Notes: a model not told the origin generated them from the letters alone. DNA of 64,000 bases from CAZLYX01 sp964563885 (GCA_964563885.1 CAZLYX010000001.1:43287-107286); one strand, 5' to 3'; positions 26,250-36,147 are shown, counted from the first letter of the stretch. Program-made: numbers and translations.

Positions 26250-26405
26250 TTATTTCAATTTAGTTTCTTTGTAGATAACGTGCTTACGAACTACTGGGTC
26301 AAATTTTTTGATTTCTAGTTTTCCCGGCATAGTACGTTTGTTTTTAGTAGTGGTATAGAAATGACCTGTACCAGCAGATGACTCTAATTTGATTTTATCG
26401 CGCAT
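26250..26405 (-). CDS. rpmG: 50S ribosomal protein L33
   Basis: 51 residues, read directly from the minus strand: MRDKIKLESSAGTGHFYTTT at the N-terminus and KFDPVVRKHVIYKETK at the C-terminus match L33. It lacks the four zinc-binding cysteines, so it is the zinc-independent form, as in E. coli. Follows rpmB by 27 bases in the usual rpmB-rpmG pair. Confidence 0.96.
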   Translation of the reverse strand: MRDKIKLESSAGTGHFYTTTKNKRTMPGKLEIKKFDPVVRKHVIYKETKLK

Positions 26406-26432
26406 AGCTATTATCCTTAATTAGCGGTTAAA

Positions 26433-26666
26433 TTAAGCTTCGCCGCGCGCACGCAAATCAGCCAAAATGACATCAATGCCTACTTTATCAATGGTACGCA
26501 ATGCAGCGGTTGATACGCGCAAGCGAACCCAGCGGTTTTCACTCTCTACCCAAAAACGACGTGATTGCAAGTTGGGCAAAAAACGACGTTTGGTTTTGTT
26601 GTTGGCGTGTGATACGTTATTGCCAGACATCGGGCGCTTACCGGTCACTTTGCAAACTCGTGCCAT
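26433..26666 (-). CDS. rpmB: 50S ribosomal protein L28
   Basis: 77 residues, standard length. MARVCKVTGKRPMSGNNVSH and TKRRFLPNLQ are diagnostic. First gene of rpmB-rpmG. A possible leader hairpin lies at 26774-26812 (CCTGAA, TTGTTT and their inverses). Confidence 0.97.
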   Translation of the reverse strand: MARVCKVTGKRPMSGNNVSHANNKTKRRFLPNLQSRRFWVESENRWVRLRVSTAALRTIDKVGIDVILADLRARGEA

Positions 26667-26950
26667 GGTTAGTCTCCAAAATTCTAAAATAGTAAAACGC
26701 GATTTATACCACAGATAACCGTGTCAATTCAAGTAACTTCTTTGAAACGACTGTTGTTTATGGCCACAAACCGCCTGAAATGTTGTTTTCCCTAAACAAT
26801 AAACCGTTCAGGACAAGGGGGTGAATTATAGCCTATATCGATAGCTTAAGTACAACTTTTTTATTGAAATATATATTTTATAACTTTAGTTCTATTTAAC
26901 ACGTGTTTTTTATTGCTGATTAACACCAAAACAATGTTTGGATATCAACC

Positions 26951-26988
26951 ATAAAAGGCTACCTGAAAGGTTTCAGGTAGCCTTTTAT
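26951..26988 (-). terminator. DUS-pair terminator after mtrE
   Basis: DUS at 26956-26967 and inverse at 26972-26983, extended by TAAAA/TTTTA. Ends the mtrCDE operon and lies about 40 bases past mtrE. Confidence 0.85.
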
Positions 26989-27028
26989 TAGCTAGTGTTG
27001 TATATCCTAATCTAATATACCAACCCGC

Positions 27029-28456
27029 TTAATCTACTGGAGTTTCGGTTTGCTGTTTCAATCCACCACCTAAAACTTTATATAAATCAGCCAAATTTTC
27101 CAACATAACAAGCTGATTTGCTAACAAGCCGGTTTCTGCGCCGTAACTGCTGCGCTCTGCATCTAATAAATCTAAAGCGCTGGATACACCATGTTTATAG
27201 CGTAACCGAACTAAGCGTAAATAATCTGCATACGATTGGCTTTGCTTTAAGTTTGCAGCGTATTGCTCTTCCAGTTGCTCACGCGCTACTAATGCATTGG
27301 ATACATCTTGAAAGGCTGCCTGCACTGCTGCTTCGTAGTTCACAACTTCAATTTGTTGCCTAATCTTAGCCACATCTAAATTGGCTTTATTACTGCCCCA
27401 AGTAAAAATGGGGAGATTAATATTGGGCGCAAACATCCACGTTCTGTTACCACCACCAAATAAGCCGTTTAACTCATTTGAGCCAGTACCGATACTACCA
27501 GTAAGGCTAATACTCGGGAAAAATGCTGCTCGCGCAGCGCCAATGTTAGCGTTGGCGCGTCGGAGTGCATATTCTGCTGCACGAATATCGGGGCGATTCA
27601 GCAACAGTTCAGATGATAACCCAGCGGGCAAACGCTTAATTTTAAATTGTTGACTCAAGGGCAATCCTGCTGGCAGATTATCTGGCAGTGGCTGGCTGAT
27701 CAAAACCGTCAACGCATTACGCGCTTGTTCACGATTTTTCACTGCGCCAGCGTAATCTGCTTTCGCCGATTCAATCAGAGCTTCTTGTTGACGCAAATCC
27801 ACAGCTGAAATTACACCAGCTTTGTGCTTTAATCGTGCAAGCTTGTAGGTTTGCTCACGCGTTTTCAATACGTTTTGTGCTAAGTTCATGCTTTCATCAG
27901 CAAAGCGTTCGTTGAAATATGCCTTAGCGACGGTAGAAATTAAACTAAGATGTGTGGCATCGCGGCTAGCAGCTGTCGCAAAATAGCTCTGTAAAGCAGC
28001 TTCACTATTGCTGCGTACCTTACCAAATAAGTCTAGCTCGTAAGCCGCCACGCCTAATCCAACGTTATAGGATGAGCTGACAAAAGATACTTGATTTTGG
28101 CTTAAGTCTTTGGCTACTCTTCCACGAGAGCCGCTACCTGTTGCTCCTAGTGATGGCAGCAATTCGTTACGTGCAATCATATATTGTTTGCGAACAGCTT
28201 CCGCGTTTAAAGCGGCTACCCGCAAATCGGTATTGCGTTCTAATGCCATCCCTATCAAATTATGTAAACGTGGATCAGCAAAATAGTCTTGCCAACCAAG
28301 CGAGGCTGCCTGAATGCCAGTTTCTGGTGATTCATCATATTTGAAGGTTTCCGGTACATTTACTTGTGGTTGTGCATATTTTGGAATCATCGTACAAGCC
28401 GACAACGCTACACTCACAGCCACGACAGAAAGCATCGGTTTGAAATTCAAGTTCAT
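27029..28456 (-). CDS. mtrE: Outer-membrane efflux channel lipoprotein (MtrE/OprM type)
   Basis: Trimeric TolC-like exit duct of the Mtr tripartite pump. 475 residues. Lipoprotein signal with lipobox LSAC, acylated at C21, followed by the two OEP repeats typical of NodT-type channels (conserved YELDLFGKVR and FPSISLTGSIG segments). Two bases from mtrD, so co-transcribed. MtrE identity is supported by the full mtrR-mtrCDE arrangement. Confidence 0.95.
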   Translation of the reverse strand: MNLNFKPMLSVVAVSVALSACTMIPKYAQPQVNVPETFKYDESPETGIQAASLGWQDYFADPRLHNLIGMALERNTDLRVAALNAEAVRKQYMIARNELLPSLGATGSGSRGRVAKDLSQNQVSFVSSSYNVGLGVAAYELDLFGKVRSNSEAALQSYFATAASRDATHLSLISTVAKAYFNERFADESMNLAQNVLKTREQTYKLARLKHKAGVISAVDLRQQEALIESAKADYAGAVKNREQARNALTVLISQPLPDNLPAGLPLSQQFKIKRLPAGLSSELLLNRPDIRAAEYALRRANANIGAARAAFFPSISLTGSIGTGSNELNGLFGGGNRTWMFAPNINLPIFTWGSNKANLDVAKIRQQIEVVNYEAAVQAAFQDVSNALVAREQLEEQYAANLKQSQSYADYLRLVRLRYKHGVSSALDLLDAERSSYGAETGLLANQLVMLENLADLYKVLGGGLKQQTETPVD

Positions 28457-28458
28457 GT

Positions 28459-31400
28459 TTAATCCTTGTCTTTGTCTTCGTGCAAAGCGCGTGTTTTTTC
28501 TTGCGTTAACTCAGCTTCTTTTTGAGTTTCTTCTATATAGTCACCAGCTAACTCCGTGCTCACATCGGTTTCAGCTGTTTGAGTAGCAAGATTCTGGTTC
28601 TGATGTTTCGCACTTTTAAATACCTTCCGCACCATTGTATAGAACAGTGGAACCAAGAATACCGATAAAATCGTACCAATCAACATTCCCCAGAAAACCG
28701 TTGTACCAATAGCACGTTGACTGGCAGAACTAGCACCTGATGCTGTATATAAAGGCACCACACCTAAAATAAACGCAAAGGAAGTCATGATAATAGGACG
28801 GAAGCGTAAGTGTGCCGCCTCTAAAGCTGCCTCTATTGCGCCTTTACCTTCCGCTTGCAAGTCTTTAGCAAACTCAATAATCAAAATAGCATTTTTTGCA
28901 CTTAATCCAATCACTGTTATCAAGCCCACTTGGAAGTAAATATCGTTATCAAAACCACGGAAAGTCACTCCTAATACCACTCCAAGCACGCCCAAAGGCA
29001 CCACTAGAATCACAGCGAGTGGAATCGACCAGCTCTCATACAACGCAGCCAAAGCCAAGAAAACAGCAATCACTGCAAATGTATAAAGCATAAGCGTTTG
29101 AGAGCTACCCTTCACCTCTTCACGAGATTGCCCTTCCCATTCCAAGCTATAACCTGCACCCAACTCGTCTACTAAGCGCTGCACCTCAGCCATTGCTTCG
29201 CCCGAAGAATAAGCACTACTGGCAGCACCCACAATCTGCATGGCTGGATAACTATTGAAGCGTACGCTTTGTTCCCTGCCCTTTTCCCAAGTGATGGTTG
29301 CTATGGTTGACAAGGGCACTGCTATGCCAGCATTGTTTGGCACGGTCAGTGCTAAGATATCCTCTGGCTGCATTCTCGCCTCAGTATCTGCCTGTACCAT
29401 CACCCGCTGTAAACGGCCATTATTAGGAAAATCATTGATATAAGCTGAACCCAAAGCTGTACCTAATGCTTGTTTGATGCCGCCAAAGCTAATGCCTTGT
29501 GCAGCGGCAGCTTCACGATTGACATCTACTTTCAACTGCGGTGCATCTTCCAATCCAGAGGAGCGTACTTGTTGTGGATTAAAATATGGACTCTGACGCA
29601 TCTTGTCTAATAACTCATTACGCTTAGCCAGTAATTCTTCATGTCCACCGTTATTACGGTCTTGCAGATACAAGCCAAAGCCTGAACTAGTGCCAAGCTC
29701 CATAATGGCGGGTGGTGTAACTGCAATCGCAAAGCCGTCTTTCACTTGACTCATCAGTGCGCCTGTCAATTTGCCCGCTAAAGTAGAAGAGTCAGTACCT
29801 GATGCAGTGCGCTCAGACCAATCTTTTAAATTAATAAATGCCAGCGCCATATTTTGACCGGCACCAGAAAAGCTAAACCCCGAAATACCAATCACGCTGT
29901 CTACTTCGGGTAAAGATTTAGCAATTTCGGTAGCAGTGGCCAACGTAGCATCTGTGCGCTCTTTGGTCGCACCCGCAGGCAATTGAATACTCATCATCAA
30001 TGAGCCCTGGTCTTCAGTTGGTAAAAACGAAGTCGGCAAGCGAACAAATACAAATGCAGCCACTGCACCAAGCGCTAGATACACCAGCAACATACGGCCA
30101 GATTTACGCAAAACCTTTGCCACCCAGCCCTCATAGCCATGAGTTAAGCTAGTAAATTTACGGTTAAACCATCCGAAAGGGCCTTTTTTCTCTACATGAT
30201 GGCCTTTCGCAACTGGCTTAAGTAAGGTCGCGCATAAAGCGGGCGTTAGCGTTAAGGCAAAAAATGCAGAGAATGCAATCGCAATCGCCATCGTAACCGC
30301 AAACTGGCGGTAAATATTACCTGTTGCCCCACTAAACATAGCCAATGGAACAAACACTGAAACCAATACTGCAGTGATACCGATTACAGCACCTGAAATT
30401 TGTGTCATGGCTTTTTTGGTGGCTTCTAGCGGCGGCAGTCCTTCTTCCGTCATAATCCGCTCAACGTTTTCCACAACTACAATTGCATCATCAACCACGA
30501 TACCAATCACCAACACCATTGCAAACATTGTCAACACGTTAATTGACATGCCCAAATACCAAATAGATGCAAAAGCGCCCAGTAAAGAGATTGGCACTAC
30601 AATCGTCGGAATTAAGGTATAGCGAATATTCTGTAAGAATATATACATCACCAAAATCACCAGTGCCATCGCCTCAATCAGAGTATAAACAACTTTATCA
30701 ATCGAAATCGCCACAAATTTAGAGGTATCATAAGGCGTACCCCATGTAACATCACTCGGAAAGTAGCGCTCTAGCTGAGACATTTTATCTCTAACCGATG
30801 CTGCTGTTGCCATTGCATTACCACTGGTAGACAACATTACTGCCATGCCTACTGCTGGTTTGCCGCTTAATCGAGCTGAAGTATCATAGCTTTGAACACC
30901 CAACTCAACTTTAGCTACATCTTTTAAATAAACGTTAGCGCCGCCAACAGTTGAACGCAATATAATATTGCTAAACTCTTCTGGCGTTGTCAGTTGCCCT
31001 TCTACAGTTACGGTGGCAGCAATCATTTGCCCAGCTTTTGCTGGCAATGCTCCTATCATCCCGCCTGAAATTTGCGCATTCTGTCCACTGATAGCAGACG
31101 AGACTTCAGCAAAAGATAAGTTGAAATTTTGTAATTTTTTTGGATCAATCCAAACCCGCATAGCGCGCTGAGAACCAAACAAACGTACTTCACCAACGCC
31201 TTCAATACGTTGAAGCTCAGGACGAATATTACGTTCAGCATAATCGGCCATGTCTTCAGTAGACTGAGTATCAGATGTTAGCATCACCACCATCAAAAAA
31301 TTTGAACGGGCTTTAGAAATAGTGACGCCATTTTGCTGTACCGTGGCAGGCAGCGTAGCCTGCACTTCACTCAATTTATTTTGCACTTCAACTTGTGCTA

Positions 31401-31704
31401 AATTCTCATCTGTTTCTGGCGTAAACGTTAGCGATACAGTACCACTGCCACTAGAATTCGCATTGGTTGTCATAAAATCTAGGCCTTCGACACCGTTCAT
31501 GCTCCGCTCAATAACAGCTAAAACACTGTCTTCCATCACTTGCGCCGAAGCACCTGGATAACTAGCTCGAATAGAGATAGTTGGTGCACTCACCGAAGGA
31601 TATTGCGAAACAGGCAAGCTGCGAATGGCGACGATACCCGCAATAATGACAAATATTGCGATAACCCATGCAAAAATGGGACGATCAATAAAAAACTTAG
31701 ACAT
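28459..31704 (-). CDS. mtrD: RND multidrug efflux transporter (MtrD/AcrB type)
   Basis: Inner-membrane proton antiporter of the HAE1 family. 1081 residues, a little longer than typical because of a charged C-terminal tail (about 45 residues ending HEDKDKD). N-terminal SKFFIDRPIFAWVIAI, the proton-relay aspartates in GIVVDDAIVVVENVER and SAKNAILIIEFAKD are present. Expels hydrophobic drugs, detergents, fatty acids and host peptides from inner membrane and periplasm. Nine bases downstream of mtrC. Confidence 0.97.
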   Translation of the reverse strand: MSKFFIDRPIFAWVIAIFVIIAGIVAIRSLPVSQYPSVSAPTISIRASYPGASAQVMEDSVLAVIERSMNGVEGLDFMTTNANSSGSGTVSLTFTPETDENLAQVEVQNKLSEVQATLPATVQQNGVTISKARSNFLMVVMLTSDTQSTEDMADYAERNIRPELQRIEGVGEVRLFGSQRAMRVWIDPKKLQNFNLSFAEVSSAISGQNAQISGGMIGALPAKAGQMIAATVTVEGQLTTPEEFSNIILRSTVGGANVYLKDVAKVELGVQSYDTSARLSGKPAVGMAVMLSTSGNAMATAASVRDKMSQLERYFPSDVTWGTPYDTSKFVAISIDKVVYTLIEAMALVILVMYIFLQNIRYTLIPTIVVPISLLGAFASIWYLGMSINVLTMFAMVLVIGIVVDDAIVVVENVERIMTEEGLPPLEATKKAMTQISGAVIGITAVLVSVFVPLAMFSGATGNIYRQFAVTMAIAIAFSAFFALTLTPALCATLLKPVAKGHHVEKKGPFGWFNRKFTSLTHGYEGWVAKVLRKSGRMLLVYLALGAVAAFVFVRLPTSFLPTEDQGSLMMSIQLPAGATKERTDATLATATEIAKSLPEVDSVIGISGFSFSGAGQNMALAFINLKDWSERTASGTDSSTLAGKLTGALMSQVKDGFAIAVTPPAIMELGTSSGFGLYLQDRNNGGHEELLAKRNELLDKMRQSPYFNPQQVRSSGLEDAPQLKVDVNREAAAAQGISFGGIKQALGTALGSAYINDFPNNGRLQRVMVQADTEARMQPEDILALTVPNNAGIAVPLSTIATITWEKGREQSVRFNSYPAMQIVGAASSAYSSGEAMAEVQRLVDELGAGYSLEWEGQSREEVKGSSQTLMLYTFAVIAVFLALAALYESWSIPLAVILVVPLGVLGVVLGVTFRGFDNDIYFQVGLITVIGLSAKNAILIIEFAKDLQAEGKGAIEAALEAAHLRFRPIIMTSFAFILGVVPLYTASGASSASQRAIGTTVFWGMLIGTILSVFLVPLFYTMVRKVFKSAKHQNQNLATQTAETDVSTELAGDYIEETQKEAELTQEKTRALHEDKDKD

Positions 31705-31713
31705 GTCGCTTCC

Positions 31714-33015
31714 TTATTTAGTAGCAGAAGCCGCTTTAGCTTCAGAGGAGGCTGTTACTGGTGTGGCAGGCTTTTTAGATTCAGGAGAATTGACAGCAGC
31801 TGGCGACGATGCAGAAGCTTGTCCGCCTGCTTGAGTATTGCTTTCAACAGGCGTTACTTTTTTAGCACCGCTCATACCTGCAATCATCAGACCATTAACA
31901 ATCACCTTATCGCCATCTTTCAAGCCCGATGTGAGCACCCAATTACCATCTAGCTGTGCCGCAACGGTTACTTCACGTGGTGCCATACTGCCATCTGAGT
32001 TCACCACCATAACCGTATCTTTTTGACCACGCGTTACCGCCTGCTGCGGAACCACATAAGCATTTGCTACACTACTCAAAGGTAATTTCACCCGCACATA
32101 TAAACCAGGCAACAAGATATTTTGATCGTTGGGAACAGAAGCACGCAAAGTAACTTGGCCAGTTGTTTCATCTACAGTAGGGTCAGAAAATAACAAGGTT
32201 CCTTTTTCTGCGTATTCCGTACCATCCTCCATTAAGACAGTGACTGGAACGCGGCCGTTACTGGATACCAACTTACCATCTGCGATTTGCTGACGCAGCT
32301 TCATCATCTCTGTTGCTGATTGAGTGATGTTAACGTAGAGCGGGTTGGTTTGTTGAATAGTTGCCATTTTTGTGGCGTCATTAGCTGAAACAAGCGCGCC
32401 TTCCGATACAAATGACTGGCCAATATAACCAGAAATCGGTGCCGTAATACGTGAATAATCAACATTAATTTGAGCTGAACGAATAGCGGCACGCGCTGAT
32501 TTAACCCCAGCGGCACCAGAGCGTTTAGCCGATACAGCAGCATCATATTCTTGCTTGCTAATAGCATCTGCTTCAACCAAAGGACGATAACGCGACAAGT
32601 CCGCATCTGCTTTTGCTAAAGTCGCTTCAGCAGCAGCTAAAGATGCGCGTGTGCTTTCTAAGTTTGCTAAGTAGCTTGCATTGTCTAGTTGATATAAAGG
32701 CTGGCCAGCACGAATATAGCTGCCTTCTTCAAATAAACGGCGCTTAACAATTCCACCCACTTGTGCTCGCACATCAGCAGTACGCAAAGATGCCAATCTA
32801 CCCGGCAGCTCTGTATTAAGCACCACATTTTGTTGGTGCACAGTGACTACACCTACCTGAGGAGGTGGCGGTTGTTTTCCTTCAGCAGTTTGCTTTTTAC
32901 CCTGATTAGCGCCTGGAGTGCCTTCTTTTTTACCACAAGCAGTCAACGCCAATGAAACTGCTATCGTCATGGCTGCGAAGCGAATAATTTGACTTGATGT
33001 ATTGTTTATCATCAT
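31714..33015 (-). CDS. mtrC: Membrane fusion lipoprotein (MtrC/AcrA type)
   Basis: Periplasmic adaptor linking pump and channel. 433 residues. Lipobox LTAC with acylated C27; two adjacent ATGs (33015, 33012), the first with AGGAA at good spacing. Lipoyl-like halves (LRTADVRAQVGGIVKRRLFEEG and ITAPISGYIGQSFVSEGALV) flank a coiled-coil hairpin (about 105-160). Low-complexity alanine/serine-rich tail after about 385. First gene of mtrCDE. Confidence 0.96.
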   Translation of the reverse strand: MMINNTSSQIIRFAAMTIAVSLALTACGKKEGTPGANQGKKQTAEGKQPPPPQVGVVTVHQQNVVLNTELPGRLASLRTADVRAQVGGIVKRRLFEEGSYIRAGQPLYQLDNASYLANLESTRASLAAAEATLAKADADLSRYRPLVEADAISKQEYDAAVSAKRSGAAGVKSARAAIRSAQINVDYSRITAPISGYIGQSFVSEGALVSANDATKMATIQQTNPLYVNITQSATEMMKLRQQIADGKLVSSNGRVPVTVLMEDGTEYAEKGTLLFSDPTVDETTGQVTLRASVPNDQNILLPGLYVRVKLPLSSVANAYVVPQQAVTRGQKDTVMVVNSDGSMAPREVTVAAQLDGNWVLTSGLKDGDKVIVNGLMIAGMSGAKKVTPVESNTQAGGQASASSPAAVNSPESKKPATPVTASSEAKAASATK

Positions 33016-33180
33016 AGATTTCCTAGTTCATTTCTATATTATATATTTAAATAATCTGGCCTAGTTCAAAACCAAACCTACTATTTAGTTCATTAATCAT
33101 TAACGTCATAACAGCTATATTTTTTGCAATTTATATATTTAACCAATAGGATATTTTAGTGCAAAGCAATTTCGGCTCTA

Positions 33181-33206
33181 CTATACATACATTCTTGCAT
33201 GTATAG
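33181..33206. promoter_or_regulatory. AcrR-box-like operator between mtrR and mtrC
   Basis: Imperfect palindrome whose outer eight bases, CTATACAT and ATGTATAG, are perfectly inverted. The inner part reads TACATACATT, the same start as the E. coli AcrR operator as I recall it. Lying between the divergent mtrR and mtrC, it is the best candidate for the MtrR-binding site controlling both. Confidence 0.6.
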
Positions 33207-33323
33207 CGATTGATTTTTATAATGACGAGCTATATCAACGATAAACTCTTCATTTTGAAGTACACTAATTGGTTATGTAAATTTAATTTTCAATTTTAGC
33301 GATAGTTAAAGGAAGCAATACAA

Positions 33324-33956
33324 ATGCGTAAAACAAAAGCCGAAGCTTTAAAAACACGAGAAGAACTATTGCTCTCGGCGCTTGATACCTTCTATGAACG
33401 TGGTATCAGTAGGGCTTCATTAAATGAAATCGCTCAAACAGCTGGCGTAACACGTGGTGCATTATATTGGCACTTCAAAAATAAAGAGGCATTATTTGAA
33501 GCTCTGTTCCAACGCATTAGCGATGAGGTGACTCAAGAAACACTTCGCGATATCGAGGCACAATCACCAGATATTTGGCTGCATTTACAACAGAGTTTAA
33601 ATAATACATTCGCTTGTCTTGAAAGCAATGATGTTTACTATAAATTTTTTCATATTTTATATTTAAAATGTGAACATACCGAGCAAAACCATTCTATTAT
33701 TGACATTCTGCGCAGGTATCAAACTCTTTGGTCTGATCAGATTTTAGCGGTTATTAACATTGGTTTGCAGCAACATACGCTACCGCCACAACTCAATCCA
33801 ACCTTAGCTTCGATTTACTTACAAAGCACGGTTGTCGGCCTAATGACCTTATGGCTTAGAAATACGGAGAACTTTGAGCTGAGTAGTGTTGCACCAAAAA
33901 TAATTGAAGCAAGTCTTTCTGTCTTGAAACAATGCCCAGCTTTGCAGAATAAATGA
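33324..33956 (+). CDS. mtrR: TetR-family repressor of the efflux operon
   Basis: 210 residues, the length of MtrR/AcrR/TtgR. N-terminal helix-turn-helix (about 27-53, SLNEIAQTAGVTRGALYWHFKN) and an all-helical ligand-binding domain. AAGGAAG precedes the ATG. Divergent from mtrCDE, as mtrR is in Neisseria; it most likely represses the pump until a hydrophobic compound binds. Confidence 0.94.
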   Translation: MRKTKAEALKTREELLLSALDTFYERGISRASLNEIAQTAGVTRGALYWHFKNKEALFEALFQRISDEVTQETLRDIEAQSPDIWLHLQQSLNNTFACLESNDVYYKFFHILYLKCEHTEQNHSIIDILRRYQTLWSDQILAVINIGLQQHTLPPQLNPTLASIYLQSTVVGLMTLWLRNTENFELSSVAPKIIEASLSVLKQCPALQNK

Positions 33957-33980
33957 AAACCGCTCACTGGCGGTTTTCAT
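33953..33980. terminator. Bidirectional terminator between mtrR and uspA
   Basis: ATGAAAACCGC and GCGGTTTTCAT form an 11-base stem that contains the stop codons of both convergent genes. T-tracts on both strands. Confidence 0.85.
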
Positions 33981-34435
33981 AGTATCTTGTTGCTCGCATG
34001 ACGAACTAACAATACAGGAATATTAGCATGACGCACAACACCCTCGGCCACCGACCCCATTAACAAATGCATCAAGCCTGTAAATCCATGGGTACCCATC
34101 ACAATCAAATCACAGCCAGCTTCTTGCGCTTCTCGTAATAAGACATCGGCAATTTTTTCGCCGGTACTGCTAAGGACTCTACTATGGCTCTCTACCCCAT
34201 ATTTCATTATCTGAGCCTGAGCCTTGGCAACGATATCCTGCCCAGCCTCTTCAATAATTTGAGTTAAATCCGCTTCGCCGGCCTCTATTAAACCGCTCCA
34301 ATTGAGTTGAGATACATCAATGATATGTAAAACATAAACTGAAGCATTGGTCCATTTTGCCAAACGACACGCTTCCTGCAATGCTTGTTCGGCAGCTGAG
34401 CTGCTATCCAGTGGGACTAATATTTTATGATACAT
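33977..34435 (-). CDS. Universal stress protein (UspA family)
   Basis: 152 residues from ATG at 34435, supported by GAGGAAG; the longer frame has no ribosome site. Starts MYHKILVPLDSSSAAEQA and carries the ATP-binding-type G-2x-G-9x-G(S/T) pattern near the C-terminus (MGTHGFTGLMHLLMGSVAEGVVRHANIPVLLV), so it probably binds ATP. Single gene, convergent with mtrR. Confidence 0.92.
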   Translation of the reverse strand: MYHKILVPLDSSSAAEQALQEACRLAKWTNASVYVLHIIDVSQLNWSGLIEAGEADLTQIIEEAGQDIVAKAQAQIMKYGVESHSRVLSSTGEKIADVLLREAQEAGCDLIVMGTHGFTGLMHLLMGSVAEGVVRHANIPVLLVRHASNKIL

Positions 34436-34561
34436 AAGTAGCTTCCTCGAAAATAGATAAAGTGAGTCACATGCTATTCTGATGTAGAGTAACATAAAAC
34501 ATTACCCATCATAAATAGCTAGCTGAACGATTGTATATCACTTATTTAAAACGGAAACCCT

Positions 34562-34999
34562 ATGAGCCGCATCAACCCAATCCTACCAGAGCCTATATTA
34601 TTTTCAACGCCATTAACCATACAAATTGGTGACATTAATTATGGTAATCACTTAGCCAACGATGCAGTATTGAGATTAAGCCATGAGGTACGCATACGCT
34701 GGCTCAAACAATATGGCTTTACTGAACTCGATGCTGGTGGCGCAGGCTTGATTATGACAGAAGCCGCTATTCGCTATACTGCCCAAGCGCATCATGGTGA
34801 TGAGCTAATCGCCGATTTAGGTGTTAACGAGATCAGTAAAAATGGCTTCGGAATTGTGGTACAACTCAAATCAACAAATAGCGGTAAAATCGTGGCTACT
34901 GTCTATAGTGGCCTGCTGTTTTTTGATTACAGCACCCAACGTGTTGTACGAATGCCTGAAGCTTTTCAAACTATTCTGACGCACTTACCTATTATTTAA
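34562..34999 (+). CDS. Acyl-CoA thioesterase, hotdog fold
   Basis: 145 residues similar to the 4-hydroxybenzoyl-CoA thioesterase/YbgC-FadM group. The IQIGDINYGNHLANDAVLRLSHEVRIRWL segment carries the active-site region (aspartate in GDINYGNH). Cytoplasmic. Immediately upstream of xerC in the same direction (48-base gap) but functionally unrelated. The exact substrate cannot be told. Confidence 0.85.
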   Translation: MSRINPILPEPILFSTPLTIQIGDINYGNHLANDAVLRLSHEVRIRWLKQYGFTELDAGGAGLIMTEAAIRYTAQAHHGDELIADLGVNEISKNGFGIVVQLKSTNSGKIVATVYSGLLFFDYSTQRVVRMPEAFQTILTHLPII

Positions 35000-35035
35000 A
35001 ATCAATATTGAATATTGATAACTTTGCATTTATTG

Positions 35036-35047
35036 TTCAGGTAGCCT
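35036..35047 (-). repeat. DUS abutting the xerC start codon
   Basis: Reverse DUS whose last base directly precedes the xerC ATG. It therefore occupies the ribosome-binding region; TTCAGGTAG offers only a weak AGG. Confidence 0.85.
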
Positions 35048-35947
35048 ATGTCTTCTTTTCTCTTTAATGACCAACAAAGTGCCTATCTGTTAAGTTTACA
35101 ACAGCAAGGCAAATCAACACATACTTTAGCGGCTTATGGGCGTGATTTAGTGCAGCTCTTTGATTTATTGCCAGAGCTTTGCCAAACACCAACCCGCCAT
35201 GATTTTGTGGCGGTACTAAAAAAACTGTCACAACAAAATATTCATCCACGTAGTTTAGCTCGCAAGCTCAGTGTTTGGCGACAATATTGTGACTTTTTAG
35301 TGCGCCATGGCCGATTAGAAAGCAATCCAGTCGCCAACATCAAAGCACCCAAAGCGCCTGAGCGTTTACCTAAAGCAGTTGAGCAAGAATCGTTAAACGT
35401 CATGCTCAATCAAGACAATGCTCACACCTCAAGCAACGCACTCACTTTGCGTGACCATGCCATTTTTGAGCTGATGTATGGCAGTGGTTTGCGTTTAAGC
35501 GAGATTTGCAGCCTGAACTTAGAACATATTTTATTAACCGAAGGCTGGGTGAGCGTAACGGGTAAAGGCAACAAGCAGCGTCAAGTGCCATTAGGCACTC
35601 AAAGCATTGCTGCCATTCAAGCTTACTTGCCGTGTCGCCCAACCATTGCGGGTGAAGCTGCTTTATTCACCAACCACTTCGGTAAGCGTTTAGGTGCGCG
35701 CCAAATTCAAAATCGTTTACGCGATTGGGCCATTCGCCAAGGCAGCCCGCAACATTTGTCACCGCATATGCTACGACACAGTTATGCCAGCCATTTATTA
35801 CAGGCTGCTCATGACATTCGTGCTGTACAAGAACTATTGGGACACAGCCAGCTTTCTACCACTCAAATTTATACCAAGCTCGATTTTGATCACTTAGCTA
35901 AAATCTACGATGACACCCACCCACGAGCAAAACGAAAAAAAGACTAA
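35048..35947 (+). CDS. xerC: Site-specific tyrosine recombinase XerC
   Basis: 299 residues. Resolves chromosome dimers at dif with XerD and FtsK. N-terminal SAM-like core-binding domain (about 5-95) and catalytic domain with the full set of residues: R149, K173, H240, R243, H266 and nucleophile Y275 (HMLRHSYASHLL, LGHSQLSTTQIYTK). The order after a small upstream gene and before valS does not look mobile, so the housekeeping role is preferred over a phage integrase. Confidence 0.94.
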   Translation: MSSFLFNDQQSAYLLSLQQQGKSTHTLAAYGRDLVQLFDLLPELCQTPTRHDFVAVLKKLSQQNIHPRSLARKLSVWRQYCDFLVRHGRLESNPVANIKAPKAPERLPKAVEQESLNVMLNQDNAHTSSNALTLRDHAIFELMYGSGLRLSEICSLNLEHILLTEGWVSVTGKGNKQRQVPLGTQSIAAIQAYLPCRPTIAGEAALFTNHFGKRLGARQIQNRLRDWAIRQGSPQHLSPHMLRHSYASHLLQAAHDIRAVQELLGHSQLSTTQIYTKLDFDHLAKIYDDTHPRAKRKKD

Positions 35948-36093
35948 CTAGCCACCCGATTTGTTTTGTAGCTGTATAAACATAAAATCTTGCTTCAACA
36001 TCTTTAGGTTTGTTTCATTTTAAAAATATTGCTTGGCTTTTTATGGCAACGTAATTTTAAATATCGCTTAATCTTAAAGACATTAATTAATAC

Positions 36094-36131
36094 AAAAAGG
36101 CTACCTGAACATCTTTCAGGTAGCCTTTTTT
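36094..36131. terminator. DUS-pair terminator between xerC and valS
   Basis: DUS at 36098-36109 and inverse at 36115-36126 with A and T runs on each side; suits the two convergent genes. Confidence 0.88.
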
Positions 36132-36147
36132 ATCAAAATACAAGCAA

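Noticed and set aside
35048..35947. xerC as a phage or integron integrase
   Set aside because: Length, full XerC residue set and housekeeping neighbours fit chromosomal XerC; no att-like repeats seen beside it.
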